Assembly (NCBI GenBank): GCA_965243755.1
Contig: CBDEVW010000003.1
Location: forward strand, 1,674,001-1,738,000
Direction: 5' to 3'
Length of the DNA: 64,000 bases
Origin: JANSWY01 sp965243755
GTDB lineage: Bacteria > Bacteroidota > Bacteroidia > Cytophagales > Cyclobacteriaceae
In this document: in pieces, positions 17,458 through 25,686 of the stretch
Position numbering within the stretch: the first letter of the stretch is position 1
How the letters are laid out: the number at the start of each line of letters is the position of its first letter
The notes under the pieces: model-generated
What the model was told of the DNA's origin: nothing
The model's database searches: none
What the model saw: the letters and a program-made list of their open reading frames with translations, nothing else
Made by a program: the position numbers and the translations under genes

Positions 17458-19215
17458 ATGAAAAACAAGAATATCCCAGAACTTCTCGTAGTAACCATTG
17501 CTTCTCCGGTAGATGAAAGAATTGATGTACTAAAAAAATCCTGCGAGGACAATGGGCTGGAGCTGGCTATTCTTGGTGAAGGCGTTAATTGGGTGTCCAA
17601 CGCCATCAAACTCAGGATCATTGATGAATTCTTGAAAACTAAACCAGAAGACCAACTGATTTTATTTGTAGATGCTTATGATGTATTCATCAATGCTGAC
17701 TCAGAGCAGATCGTGAATAAGTTCCTGGCATTTAAAACGGATATTCTCTTTTCTGCTGAATCAAATTTCTTCTTTAAAGTAAAAAAGCTCCGCTATTATT
17801 ACTGGAAATACTACCCAAGACTCCATCGGAGATACAATTACCTCAACTCCGGCAGCTACATGGGTTCTGTCAGCAGTATAAGGACCATGATCCAGGAGAT
17901 CTGTCAGTATTATGATATTAAACTTCCAGATGATGAACAGTTAAGGTCAATTGGGTCGGACCAATACATGTTTAGCAGGTACTATGTGGATCATTATCAT
18001 GGAGGAATTACTTCTTCTACATCCATAAAATTAGACCATAATCAGGAGCTGTTTGCTTGTACCGCTGGTAGACAATGGGTGGTAAGATGGCCAATGACCA
18101 CATGGGTCCAATCCTTTCTGTTTTTCAGGTACGAGAGAAGATTGCTGAAACTTTTTGGCCTGGCCGAAAAACAAAACACAATTCTTGATCTCAGGTATAA
18201 CAAAGACACTGAAGAATTCCACAACAGGTCGACCGATACAAATCCCTCTATAATTCACTTACCAAGAACTGAGAAGCGGTTCGAACAATTAATCAATCGG
18301 CTCAAAAAGAATGGCTTCAACTATACAGTATTTCATTTGCCGGCCGTACTGGTAAGCTTCATTGCATGGATTGAGTCATTTTTATCTTCCAGTATCGCAA
18401 CATTGATCAATGTAGGGATCACCGAACCCTACAGACTATTTCGCTTTACACCAAACAAGAATCCGGAATGGGATCAGGGGATCAAAAAATTCATTGATCA
18501 CCTGCAAAAGAAAGAAGCCTTTGCATTTGCCCATTTCAATGATGGTGAATTGACGTTCATAAAAAAGCACCTGGATCAGGATACCAGAGCAACCTGGTAT
18601 GGAAGAGGTCAGCAAAGTTATGACGATGTATTAGGCAACAGGTTAATGATGTCCATCCAGGAAAACCGCAAAAACTACTATGTAGGTATCCCATGTTCTA
18701 CCTGCTGGCCTGAGCACAGAAAGCTGGCGGATGAACTCACCAAAGACGTTGAGCGAACAATTCCTGCAATGATATTTCATCATAACTTAAGTTTTGTGCC
18801 TGCTATTGTTAATCTACTTCGCGATAGAGAGGTGTTTTTCATTGGGAATGAAAATCAGGACTATTCTATCCTCGGCGAATTGGGAATGAATATTAAAGAA
18901 AGCAACCGGACCAATGTGCCATTTGTAAATTCTTATGTGCTTTATGAGCAAATGAAAGACCGAAGGTTCCCTGAAGGAAGTGTGGTATTGCTCACTTGTG
19001 GCATGTTAGCCAAAATTTTGATTCCTACCTGGTTCGCTAATAATCCAACCGTGACATTTCTTGCCCTAGGCAGTAGCCTGGATGATCTCATTCAAAAGGA
19101 AAACATGAGATTCATCCTGTTTCCTAAGTTTCTTCCGTTTTCTTCCAATGTATATCCCACAAAATATTTTCTTTTTGGGAGAAAGAAGCCCTGTAAGGAA
19201 TGTTATCCTAAGTAA
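17458..19215 (+). CDS. Two-domain glycosyltransferase: PLOD-like GT plus GT-D-like domain
   Basis: 585 residues. The N-terminal half (about 1-265) resembles the glycosyltransferase domain of procollagen lysyl hydroxylases: LLVVTIASP, LILFVDAYDVFINAD (DxxD metal site), YLNSGSYMGSV and SDQYMFSRYY. The C-terminal half (about 335-585) carries AHFNDGELTFIKK, close to the (F/N)GDGE motif of the GT-D fold (DUF1792-like), with VGIPCSTCW and SVVLLTCGMLAKIL as in those enzymes. A joining segment around residue 290-330 is hydrophobic. Two catalytic modules in one chain suggest successive additions to the same glycan. Domain assignments are by motif only. Confidence 0.7.
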   Translation: MKNKNIPELLVVTIASPVDERIDVLKKSCEDNGLELAILGEGVNWVSNAIKLRIIDEFLKTKPEDQLILFVDAYDVFINADSEQIVNKFLAFKTDILFSAESNFFFKVKKLRYYYWKYYPRLHRRYNYLNSGSYMGSVSSIRTMIQEICQYYDIKLPDDEQLRSIGSDQYMFSRYYVDHYHGGITSSTSIKLDHNQELFACTAGRQWVVRWPMTTWVQSFLFFRYERRLLKLFGLAEKQNTILDLRYNKDTEEFHNRSTDTNPSIIHLPRTEKRFEQLINRLKKNGFNYTVFHLPAVLVSFIAWIESFLSSSIATLINVGITEPYRLFRFTPNKNPEWDQGIKKFIDHLQKKEAFAFAHFNDGELTFIKKHLDQDTRATWYGRGQQSYDDVLGNRLMMSIQENRKNYYVGIPCSTCWPEHRKLADELTKDVERTIPAMIFHHNLSFVPAIVNLLRDREVFFIGNENQDYSILGELGMNIKESNRTNVPFVNSYVLYEQMKDRRFPEGSVVLLTCGMLAKILIPTWFANNPTVTFLALGSSLDDLIQKENMRFILFPKFLPFSSNVYPTKYFLFGRKKPCKECYPK

Positions 19216-19280
19216 TTTCAATTCCGGATACCGGGAAATAGCAGTCTTACTTTACCGTGCTGATTTACAAAGGGGGACAA

Positions 19281-20207
19281 TTAATTCCCATGCGTGGCAT
19301 TATATTCATAATATTTTTTCCCAAATAGCGCACTCAACATCCCAAAAGCATTTTTGATCCTTCTGACTTTTCCTATCCGATGTGTTTTACCTGCGAAACT
19401 GAACAGCAGCCATTCTATTATACCCAGCAGCAGTTTAAATATTGCCGACGGCAACAATCGAAATGCTTTCAGTCTGCCTTCCCGTATTTGTGTACGAACT
19501 ACCAGACTGTTCCCATGTCGGAAGGCTCTGTTCCACAACCATGTCTTAGTGATTCTGGACTTGGGCATTTCCTCATAAACTTTGGCCTCTTGTACCCATA
19601 CAATTTTAGCCCCCATTGCATAAGCCTCTTCGAAAAAGAACGTGTCAGAAGAGCCTGTTAAGTTTAAAGCCGGATTAAACCTCAATCCTTTATCCCGGCA
19701 GATTCCCAGATTAAATAATATATTCCTGGTACTCCCGGAAGTTCTCAAGGTACCAGATTTGTGTTTGGTCAGGTGATAAAATCTCCTCATATGTTGCGGC
19801 GTATCGTCTGGTAGCAGTTGCTCTACATAACCAGCGGTTACATCAGCATTATATTTCACTATCCCGTTCCAGTGGTTAAGAATCCAATCTGGTTCTGCGG
19901 TTTCGTCATCATCGATGAATGCGAGAAAATCGGCTTTAATTCTTAGAGATTCCTCAATCACCCTATTTCTCATCGCAGCTATTCCTTTCTCACTATGAAC
20001 AAAATAGTGTACCTCGTATGGAAACTGAGGCTTGCAGCGTTCGAACACCTCATTGGCAGTCCCATCGGCATCATTGTCTACCAGGATCAGTGCAAGTTCA
20101 AAATGAGGATCAGTGATTTGCTTTTGCAAAGAAATCAAACACTTCTCCAGCATTTGAGGGCGCTTATAAGTGCCCAGTCCAATAGCAATCTTCTTTTTTT
20201 CCTGCAC
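19281..20207 (-). CDS. Glycosyltransferase family 2
   Basis: 308 residues, start GTG at 20207 (no in-frame ATG before the fold begins). GT-A enzyme: IAIGLGTYKRPQMLEKCLISL, VDNDADG, GIAAMRNRVIEES, then DFLAFIDDDETAEPDWI with the DDD metal site at about residue 95-97. A hydrophobic stretch near residue 255-275 (IFKLLLGIIEWLLFSFAG) suggests membrane attachment, as in enzymes that act on lipid-linked sugars. Downstream partner of the DPM1-like gene, 12 bases after it on the same strand. Substrate unknown. Confidence 0.85.
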   Translation of the reverse strand: MQEKKKIAIGLGTYKRPQMLEKCLISLQKQITDPHFELALILVDNDADGTANEVFERCKPQFPYEVHYFVHSEKGIAAMRNRVIEESLRIKADFLAFIDDDETAEPDWILNHWNGIVKYNADVTAGYVEQLLPDDTPQHMRRFYHLTKHKSGTLRTSGSTRNILFNLGICRDKGLRFNPALNLTGSSDTFFFEEAYAMGAKIVWVQEAKVYEEMPKSRITKTWLWNRAFRHGNSLVVRTQIREGRLKAFRLLPSAIFKLLLGIIEWLLFSFAGKTHRIGKVRRIKNAFGMLSALFGKKYYEYNATHGN

Positions 20208-20219
20208 CTGCTTATACTA

Positions 20220-20957
20220 TTAACATAAATATTTAAACTTCGCTACCCCCCACTTCTGCAACCTGAATTGTGCCGCAGTAATCAGTACTCCGAAACCGTA
20301 TTTCACGGACCTGGCAAAATTAATCGAAGATGCTTCAGGGAAGTATTTTGCCGGACAGCTTATTTCACCAAATCTCATTTTTTTATAATGTAGTAGTGCG
20401 ATGACCTGATTGTCAAAAACAAAATCGTCACTTGTATCCTCAAGGTTCATTGCTTCCAATGCCTTTTTGCTGTAAGCCCGGTAACCAGTATGATATTCGC
20501 TGAGTTTAAGTCCCAAAAGAATATTTTCAATAAAAGTGAGTACTCTATTCGCTATATACTTATACAAAGGCATGCCTCCTGCCAAAGCTCCTCTCCCCAA
20601 AATCCGTGACCCCAAAACCACATCATACAAATCTGAAGCAATCATGCTGGCCATTGCTGGTACCAGTCGCGGGTCATATTGATAGTCCGGGTGCAACATG
20701 ACCACAATATCACCTCCCAATTCCATGGCTTTTTTATAACACGACTTCTGATTTCCACCGTATCCGAGGTTTTTTTCATGTTTTAAGGCATTGATGCCTA
20801 ATTTTTTTGCCAGTTCATACGTATTATCACTGGAATTATCATCCACCAGGACAAATTCGTCTACAAGCCCCTCAGGCACCATTTTCAAGGTTTTTTCAAG
20901 GGTTTTCTCAGCATTATATGCAGGAAGAATGACAATTATTTTCTTTTCACTCAACAT
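20220..20957 (-). CDS. Glycosyltransferase family 2, dolichol-phosphate-mannose-synthase-like
   Basis: 245 residues from ATG 20957 (a TTG at 20978 is an alternative start). Close to the DPM1 group, which moves sugar from a nucleotide donor to a polyprenyl phosphate: IIVILPAYNAEKTLEKTL, EFVLVDDNSSDNTYELAK, NLGYGGNQKSCYKKAM and VVMLHPDYQYDP with the metal-binding DxQ/D position. SEYHTGYRAYSKKAL is also typical of the group. No C-terminal transmembrane pair, so it is the soluble form. Cotranscribed with the downstream GT2. Confidence 0.87.
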   Translation of the reverse strand: MLSEKKIIVILPAYNAEKTLEKTLKMVPEGLVDEFVLVDDNSSDNTYELAKKLGINALKHEKNLGYGGNQKSCYKKAMELGGDIVVMLHPDYQYDPRLVPAMASMIASDLYDVVLGSRILGRGALAGGMPLYKYIANRVLTFIENILLGLKLSEYHTGYRAYSKKALEAMNLEDTSDDFVFDNQVIALLHYKKMRFGEISCPAKYFPEASSINFARSVKYGFGVLITAAQFRLQKWGVAKFKYLC

Positions 20958-21017
20958 TTTCTTCACACTTTCGTGCAAATAATTTGTTCATATACCCAAT
21001 GTTCCGTTGGGGTTGTT

Positions 21018-21025
21018 TAATTTTG
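21018..21025 (+). promoter_or_regulatory. Candidate -7 promoter box for the sphingolipid operon
   Basis: TAATTTTG, full match to TAnnTTTG, 117 bases before the ATG at 21142. No clear TTG at the expected spacing. It is the only such box I see between the divergent GT2 and this operon. Confidence 0.4.
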
Positions 21026-21141
21026 TGGGCTTAGTCGGACGTTATCAAAATTGACGTAAAGATTTAATTTCTTTTGAACATTAGAAACAAATCGGCCGAA
21101 ATTTTGAAAATCGTTTAAGGTTGTCCCAAATCATTGAAGAA

Positions 21142-22353
21142 ATGAGGAGTATACTGAAGGAAAGAACCCGGTTGTATCAGGAACCAAATCTTTACAAAGA
21201 GAAAGGCATCTACCCGTTTTTCAGAGAAATAAATTCTGAACAGGGAACGGAAGTGGAAATTTATGGTAAGAAAGTGTTGATGTTTGGCTCCAATAGCTAT
21301 CTGGGTCTTACAAATCATCCTTATGTGAAAGAAGCTGCTGAAAAGGCATTGCGAAATTATGGCTCTGGCTGTGCCGGATCCAGGTTTCTAAATGGCACAA
21401 TAGATCTTCATGTTGAATTGGAAAATCGTTTAGCGAATTTCCTCAACAAAGAGGGTTGTATTGTGTTCAGTACTGGTTTTCAAGTTAATCTGGGTGTAAT
21501 CCCCGCCATCACACAACGTGGCGATTATATTTTGCTGGATAGACTTAACCATGCTTCCATCATAGAAGGTGCCCGTTTATCACAAGCCAATACGTTGATG
21601 TTCAGGCACAACGACATGAACTCTCTGGAGACTAAGTTAAAACATTGCCCGCTTGATGCATTTAAGCTGATAGTAGTGGATGGTGTGTTTAGCATGGAGG
21701 GTGATATCGTTAACTTACCTGAGATTGTAAGATTGGCAGAGCAATACAACGCGGTTGTGATGACTGATTGTGCCCATGCCATTGGTGTACTGGGTAAGAA
21801 TGGAAGAGGTACTCCTTCACACTTTGGTCTGGAAGATAAAGTTGATCTGATCGGAGGAACGTTCAGTAAGTCGCTGGCATCTATTGGAGGATTCATTGCT
21901 TCCGATAATGACACCATCACTTACCTGAAGCACCATGCCAGGTCACTTATATTTAGTGCCAGCATCACTCCGGCATCTGCTGCTTCTGCTTTGGCCGCTT
22001 TAGATCTGATCGAAAGAGATGATGAGCGCATTGCTAAATTATGGGACAATACCAATTTTGCCATGAGCATGCTGAAAGGATTAGGGTTTGATACAGGAGA
22101 CTCAGAAACTCCTATTCTTCCAATATACATTAGAGATCAGGCCAAAACTTTTATGCTGACCACCAGGCTGTTGGAAGAAGGTGTATTTGTTAATCCAGTT
22201 GTACCGCCAGGAGTATCTCCAGGTGATTCTTTGATCCGATTTAGCCTGATGGCTACACATACCAAAGAACAAATTACCAGGGCAATTGAGACCATTCATA
22301 AAGTTGCTAAAGAAATAGAAGTTCCTCTGCAGAAAGTGACTGTTAGTGCTTAA
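21142..22353 (+). CDS. spt: Serine palmitoyltransferase-type alpha-oxoamine synthase
   Basis: 403 residues from ATG 21142; a TTG at 21121 is possible but the ATG gives the usual family length. PLP enzyme joining an acyl thioester to an amino acid: with serine this makes 3-ketosphinganine, the first step of sphingolipids. Visible: FGSNSYLGLTNH, GSGCAGSRFLNGT (tetrahydrofolate-free SPT-type pocket), the PLP lysine in GGTFSKSLASIGGF, and Asp and His in VVMTDCAHAIGVLG. The usual acidic residue before AH is Cys here. The related cysteate-using enzymes of sulfonolipid synthesis share this fold, so serine is likely but not proven. First gene of the operon. Confidence 0.85.
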   Translation: MRSILKERTRLYQEPNLYKEKGIYPFFREINSEQGTEVEIYGKKVLMFGSNSYLGLTNHPYVKEAAEKALRNYGSGCAGSRFLNGTIDLHVELENRLANFLNKEGCIVFSTGFQVNLGVIPAITQRGDYILLDRLNHASIIEGARLSQANTLMFRHNDMNSLETKLKHCPLDAFKLIVVDGVFSMEGDIVNLPEIVRLAEQYNAVVMTDCAHAIGVLGKNGRGTPSHFGLEDKVDLIGGTFSKSLASIGGFIASDNDTITYLKHHARSLIFSASITPASAASALAALDLIERDDERIAKLWDNTNFAMSMLKGLGFDTGDSETPILPIYIRDQAKTFMLTTRLLEEGVFVNPVVPPGVSPGDSLIRFSLMATHTKEQITRAIETIHKVAKEIEVPLQKVTVSA

Positions 22354-23316
22354 GTGAAAATACTAGTAACTGGAGCCAACGGTTTTTTGGGTGGCCATCT
22401 TGTGGAACAGGCCATCCAACTGGGAAACCAGGTCTTTGCTGCTCACCGCAAAAATGCCAATATTGAATTTCTAAGGGATATCAATGCTGAAACAGTAGTC
22501 CTGGACTATCAGGAGCAGGCATTGTGTGACGCATTGGCTCTGTTAAAGGAAAAACAAGGCGCTTTTGACCTGGTGATTCACAATGCCGCTATCACCAATA
22601 CAACAGACGATTCGGTTTTTTATAAAGTCAACCATGGACTCACGCGGAACCTGATCAATGCTCTAAAAGCTACCGACTTTTTAGGGGCAGCAGGAAAGTT
22701 CGTGTTAATATCATCCTTAGCAGCCTTTGGGCCTGTTGGCTTTGATGGTCCTGTTTCTCACTACGGTAAAAGTAAATTATCGGCAGAAAAGGAAGTTATT
22801 GCTTCAGGACTCCCATACATGATATTCAGGCCTACAGCGATCTATGGTCCCAGGGACAGTTCTTTTATTCCCTTGTTTAAGGTGGTAAAATTGGGATTAT
22901 ACCCGATGATTAACCCACCAGACCAAAAAATCACCATGATCCATGGGGCCGATGTTGCTTTCAATGTTATTCACATATCAAAAACACACACCAATAAGAT
23001 CGTTCCTCTGGATGACGGAAATGTGTATCATCATTCGGATTTTAAACGCATTATTGAAGGAATTCTTAACAAAAAATCATTCGCTTTTAAACTCCCATTC
23101 GGATTAACGCGGTTGATAATGAGAATTATCACTATTTTCGCTAAAATTTTCAGGTTCACTCCCACACTTACTGCCGAAAAGCATTTTGAAATAAGCAGGA
23201 ACTGGGATCATGATTTTTCTGATGAGAGGAAAACTATACCTCTGCAGAACAGATTTGATGTAATGGCTGGATTTGAGGATACTTTAAATTATTATCGGCG
23301 AAATAAACTCATATAA
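22354..23316 (+). CDS. NAD-dependent epimerase-type reductase, ceramide-reductase-like
   Basis: 320 residues, GTG start immediately after the upstream stop (no gap). Extended short-chain dehydrogenase: nucleotide-binding TGANGFLGGHL, IHNAA, VLISSLAAFG and catalytic HYGKSK (Tyr-x3-Lys), then FRPTAIYGPRD. In Caulobacter, a similar epimerase-like protein, CerR, reduces the keto group of the sphinganine or ceramide intermediate, and lies next to spt. By neighbourhood this gene is the likely ketone reductase of the pathway. Sequence alone does not separate it from sugar epimerases, but no sugar-specific motif stands out. Confidence 0.72.
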   Translation: MKILVTGANGFLGGHLVEQAIQLGNQVFAAHRKNANIEFLRDINAETVVLDYQEQALCDALALLKEKQGAFDLVIHNAAITNTTDDSVFYKVNHGLTRNLINALKATDFLGAAGKFVLISSLAAFGPVGFDGPVSHYGKSKLSAEKEVIASGLPYMIFRPTAIYGPRDSSFIPLFKVVKLGLYPMINPPDQKITMIHGADVAFNVIHISKTHTNKIVPLDDGNVYHHSDFKRIIEGILNKKSFAFKLPFGLTRLIMRIITIFAKIFRFTPTLTAEKHFEISRNWDHDFSDERKTIPLQNRFDVMAGFEDTLNYYRRNKLI

Positions 23317-23321
23317 TCAGG

Positions 23322-24455
23322 ATGGCGATCGTCATTGAGAAAGTTGAAAGTGCAAAACAGCTTAAACAATTCGTTCAATTTCAAATAGATCTGTACAAGG
23401 GCGAACCTAATTATGTTATCCCATTGAAAAGCTTTGAATTGGGGACCCTTGATAAAAAAAAGAACCCTGCATTTGACCATTGTGAAGCAGAATACTGGAT
23501 TGCCCGGAAAGATGGTAAAGCAGTTGGGAGGATCGCAGGTATAATTCACGGACAGGAAATAAAAGATCGCCCTGTAGCCCGGTTTGGCTGGATTGACTTC
23601 ATAGAAGACTATGATGTATTTGTGGCCCTGATCGAAACCGTTTGGGACTGGGCAAAATCAAAAAAACTAAAAGGCGTTCATGGTCCATTGGGGTTCACCG
23701 ACCTGGATTTTGAAGGGACGCTTGTGGCTGGATTTGATCAGCTGGCTACTCAGGCAACAATTTATAATTTCCCTTATTACAAAGAGTTTTTTGAGCGGTA
23801 CGGATTTGAAAAAGCGTGTGACTGGGTTGAAATTAGAGGGAATATTCCCACAGAAATGCCAAGGAGACTTGAGAGGTCTGCCAGTATTATTGCCAATCGA
23901 TTCAATCTCACAGCAAAAAAATTCAAGAAAAATAAGGAGCTTCTAAAATATGCTCCCGGTGTATTCGACGTATTGAATAAAGCTTATAGTCACCTGTATG
24001 GCTATTATCCTTTAACCGAAAAACAGATTGCATATTATGTTGATCAGTACTTTGGGTTTGTACGTCGGGAATATGTTAGTATTGTAGTAAATGAAGAAGA
24101 TCAGGTGATAGGATTTGCGCTTTCTCTCCCATCTTTTTCAAAGGCTTTAAATAAAGCCAAAGGCAGCCTTTTCCCATTTGGTTTCATTCATGTATTGAAG
24201 GCGTTACGAAGCAATGATGATATGGATCTATTCCTGATAGGCGTTGATCCTGAGTATCAGAAGCTTGGTGCGAATGTGCTTATATTTGAGCAAATGTTCC
24301 AGGCATACATCAAAAATGGTGTTAAAACTGCTGCCACTGGTCCCATGCTGGATAATAATCATAATGTCTTGAACCTATGGAACGAATATGACGACCATAT
24401 CCACGACAATGAGATCAGAAGAAGATGTTTTATAAAATGGTTTGAAAATGAGTAA
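23322..24455 (+). CDS. GNAT-fold acyltransferase, candidate bacterial ceramide synthase
   Basis: 377 residues, 5 bases after the reductase. The protein has a C-terminal GNAT-like part (IVVNEEDQVIGFALSL, then FLIGVDPEYQKLGANVLIFEQMF, the acyl-CoA/ACP loop region) and an N-terminal GNAT-like half (YWIARKDGKAVGRIAGI). Conserved-looking GVHGPLGFTDLDFEG and ATGPMLDNNHNVLNLW mark the family known from Bacteroidota sphingolipid loci. In Caulobacter the N-acylation of the long-chain base is done by a GNAT-type enzyme (bCerS), unlike the eukaryotic synthase. Position between CerR-like and acyl-chain genes supports this role; direct function is inference. Confidence 0.62.
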   Translation: MAIVIEKVESAKQLKQFVQFQIDLYKGEPNYVIPLKSFELGTLDKKKNPAFDHCEAEYWIARKDGKAVGRIAGIIHGQEIKDRPVARFGWIDFIEDYDVFVALIETVWDWAKSKKLKGVHGPLGFTDLDFEGTLVAGFDQLATQATIYNFPYYKEFFERYGFEKACDWVEIRGNIPTEMPRRLERSASIIANRFNLTAKKFKKNKELLKYAPGVFDVLNKAYSHLYGYYPLTEKQIAYYVDQYFGFVRREYVSIVVNEEDQVIGFALSLPSFSKALNKAKGSLFPFGFIHVLKALRSNDDMDLFLIGVDPEYQKLGANVLIFEQMFQAYIKNGVKTAATGPMLDNNHNVLNLWNEYDDHIHDNEIRRRCFIKWFENE

Positions 24456-25218
24456 TTGGGCACTAATCATAGGAGGATCGAGTGGGATTGGGTTGGCATC
24501 TGCAAAAAAACTAGCTTCGGAAGGTTTTGGAATAATCATCATACACAGAGACCGGAGATCGGTTCTTCCTCAGGTTGAGAAAGACTTTGAGGACATCATG
24601 ACAGTTAATCCAAATTTCCATTCCTTTAATTTTGATGCCACCAATCATGACAAGATTGATGAGCACCTGCCTAAAATCAGCGAAATTACCGGTGAAGATG
24701 GAATCAAAATAGTACTTCATGCTGTATCCAGAGGAAACCTGAAACCGCTGGCGGCTGAGGGTGGCGCGCTCTCCGAAAATGATATCAATCTCACGATCAA
24801 CGCCATGGCCACCAACCTTTTGGTTTGGGTACAAAAACTTCAGACACTGGACCTTCTTAAAAAAGGAAGCAGAATTTTGGCCCTTACTTCCGAAGGAAAT
24901 AATAAATACTGGACAGGGTACGGTGCAGTGGCAATGGCCAAGGCGGCTTTGGAGACCATGATAAGGTACCTGGCTACCGAGTTTGCCCCAAAAGGCATCA
25001 CTGCCAATACAATTCAGGCCGGTGTTACGGACACGCCATCCCTACAGTTGATCCCTGGATACGACCAGTTAATTAAAGGAGCAAAGCAAAGAAATCCACA
25101 TGGAAGAGCAACAACTCCGGAAGATGTGGCCAATGTGGTTTACCTGTTAGCCAGAGAGGAGGCCCAATGGATCAATGGCAGTCTAATTCATGTGGATGGT
25201 GGAGAAAATTTTATTTAA
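24448..25218 (+). CDS. Enoyl-ACP reductase, FabL/FabI type
   Basis: 256 residues from ATG 24448, overlapping the upstream gene by 8 bases; a TTG at 24442 is the alternative. Short-chain dehydrogenase fold with GGSSGIGLASAKKL at the cofactor site. The catalytic pair is Tyr-x6-Lys (GYGAVAMAKAALE), which marks enoyl-ACP reductases (FabI, FabL) and not the Tyr-x3-Lys of ketoreductases. The C-terminal RYLATEFAPKGITANTI and VDGG are as in FabL. It would do the last reduction of a fatty-acid elongation round. Being inside the sphingolipid operon suggests a dedicated acyl-chain function. Confidence 0.78.
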   Translation: MSNWALIIGGSSGIGLASAKKLASEGFGIIIIHRDRRSVLPQVEKDFEDIMTVNPNFHSFNFDATNHDKIDEHLPKISEITGEDGIKIVLHAVSRGNLKPLAAEGGALSENDINLTINAMATNLLVWVQKLQTLDLLKKGSRILALTSEGNNKYWTGYGAVAMAKAALETMIRYLATEFAPKGITANTIQAGVTDTPSLQLIPGYDQLIKGAKQRNPHGRATTPEDVANVVYLLAREEAQWINGSLIHVDGGENFI

Positions 25219-25686
25219 ATGTTATCCAAAGAAGAAATAATCAGGCAATTGCCATATAAGAGACCATTCCTTTTTGTTGACCAGCTAGATGAGGTCAATG
25301 AAAATGGAAGCTCGGGTTCATACACCATCAGAGAAGACGAATATTTTTTTGAAGGACACTTTCCATCCAAACCAATAACTCCGGGTGTCATTGTTACTGA
25401 AATTATGGCTCAGATTGGGCTTGTTTGTCTTGGCATCTATTTGAAAGGTCATCAGGAAGCGAATGAAAAGAGTCCGATTCTACCGGTCTTCTCATCTGCA
25501 AATGTGGAATTTATGGCACCTGTATTGCCTGGTGACGTTTTGGAAGTTAAATCTGAAAAGATTTATTTTAGATTTAACAAATTAAAATGCCAAATTCGTT
25601 GTTTCAATCGGAATAACGGAAAAGAAGTAAGTAGAGGAGAATTCTCCGGAATGGTAATAAACGAAAATGAGTTTGGAAGAAACTAG
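25219..25686 (+). CDS. FabZ-like 3-hydroxyacyl-ACP dehydratase
   Basis: 155 residues, starting directly after the upstream stop. Hotdog fold: LPYKRPFLFVDQL, EGHFPSKPITPGVI with catalytic His at residue 47, and ViVTEIMAQIG with the partner Glu at residue 61, as in FabZ. It would remove water from 3-hydroxyacyl-ACP. Slightly longer at the C-terminus than housekeeping FabZ. Overlaps the ketosynthase gene by 20 bases. It differs enough from the usual FabZ that I read it as a pathway-specific paralogue. Confidence 0.82.
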   Translation: MLSKEEIIRQLPYKRPFLFVDQLDEVNENGSSGSYTIREDEYFFEGHFPSKPITPGVIVTEIMAQIGLVCLGIYLKGHQEANEKSPILPVFSSANVEFMAPVLPGDVLEVKSEKIYFRFNKLKCQIRCFNRNNGKEVSRGEFSGMVINENEFGRN

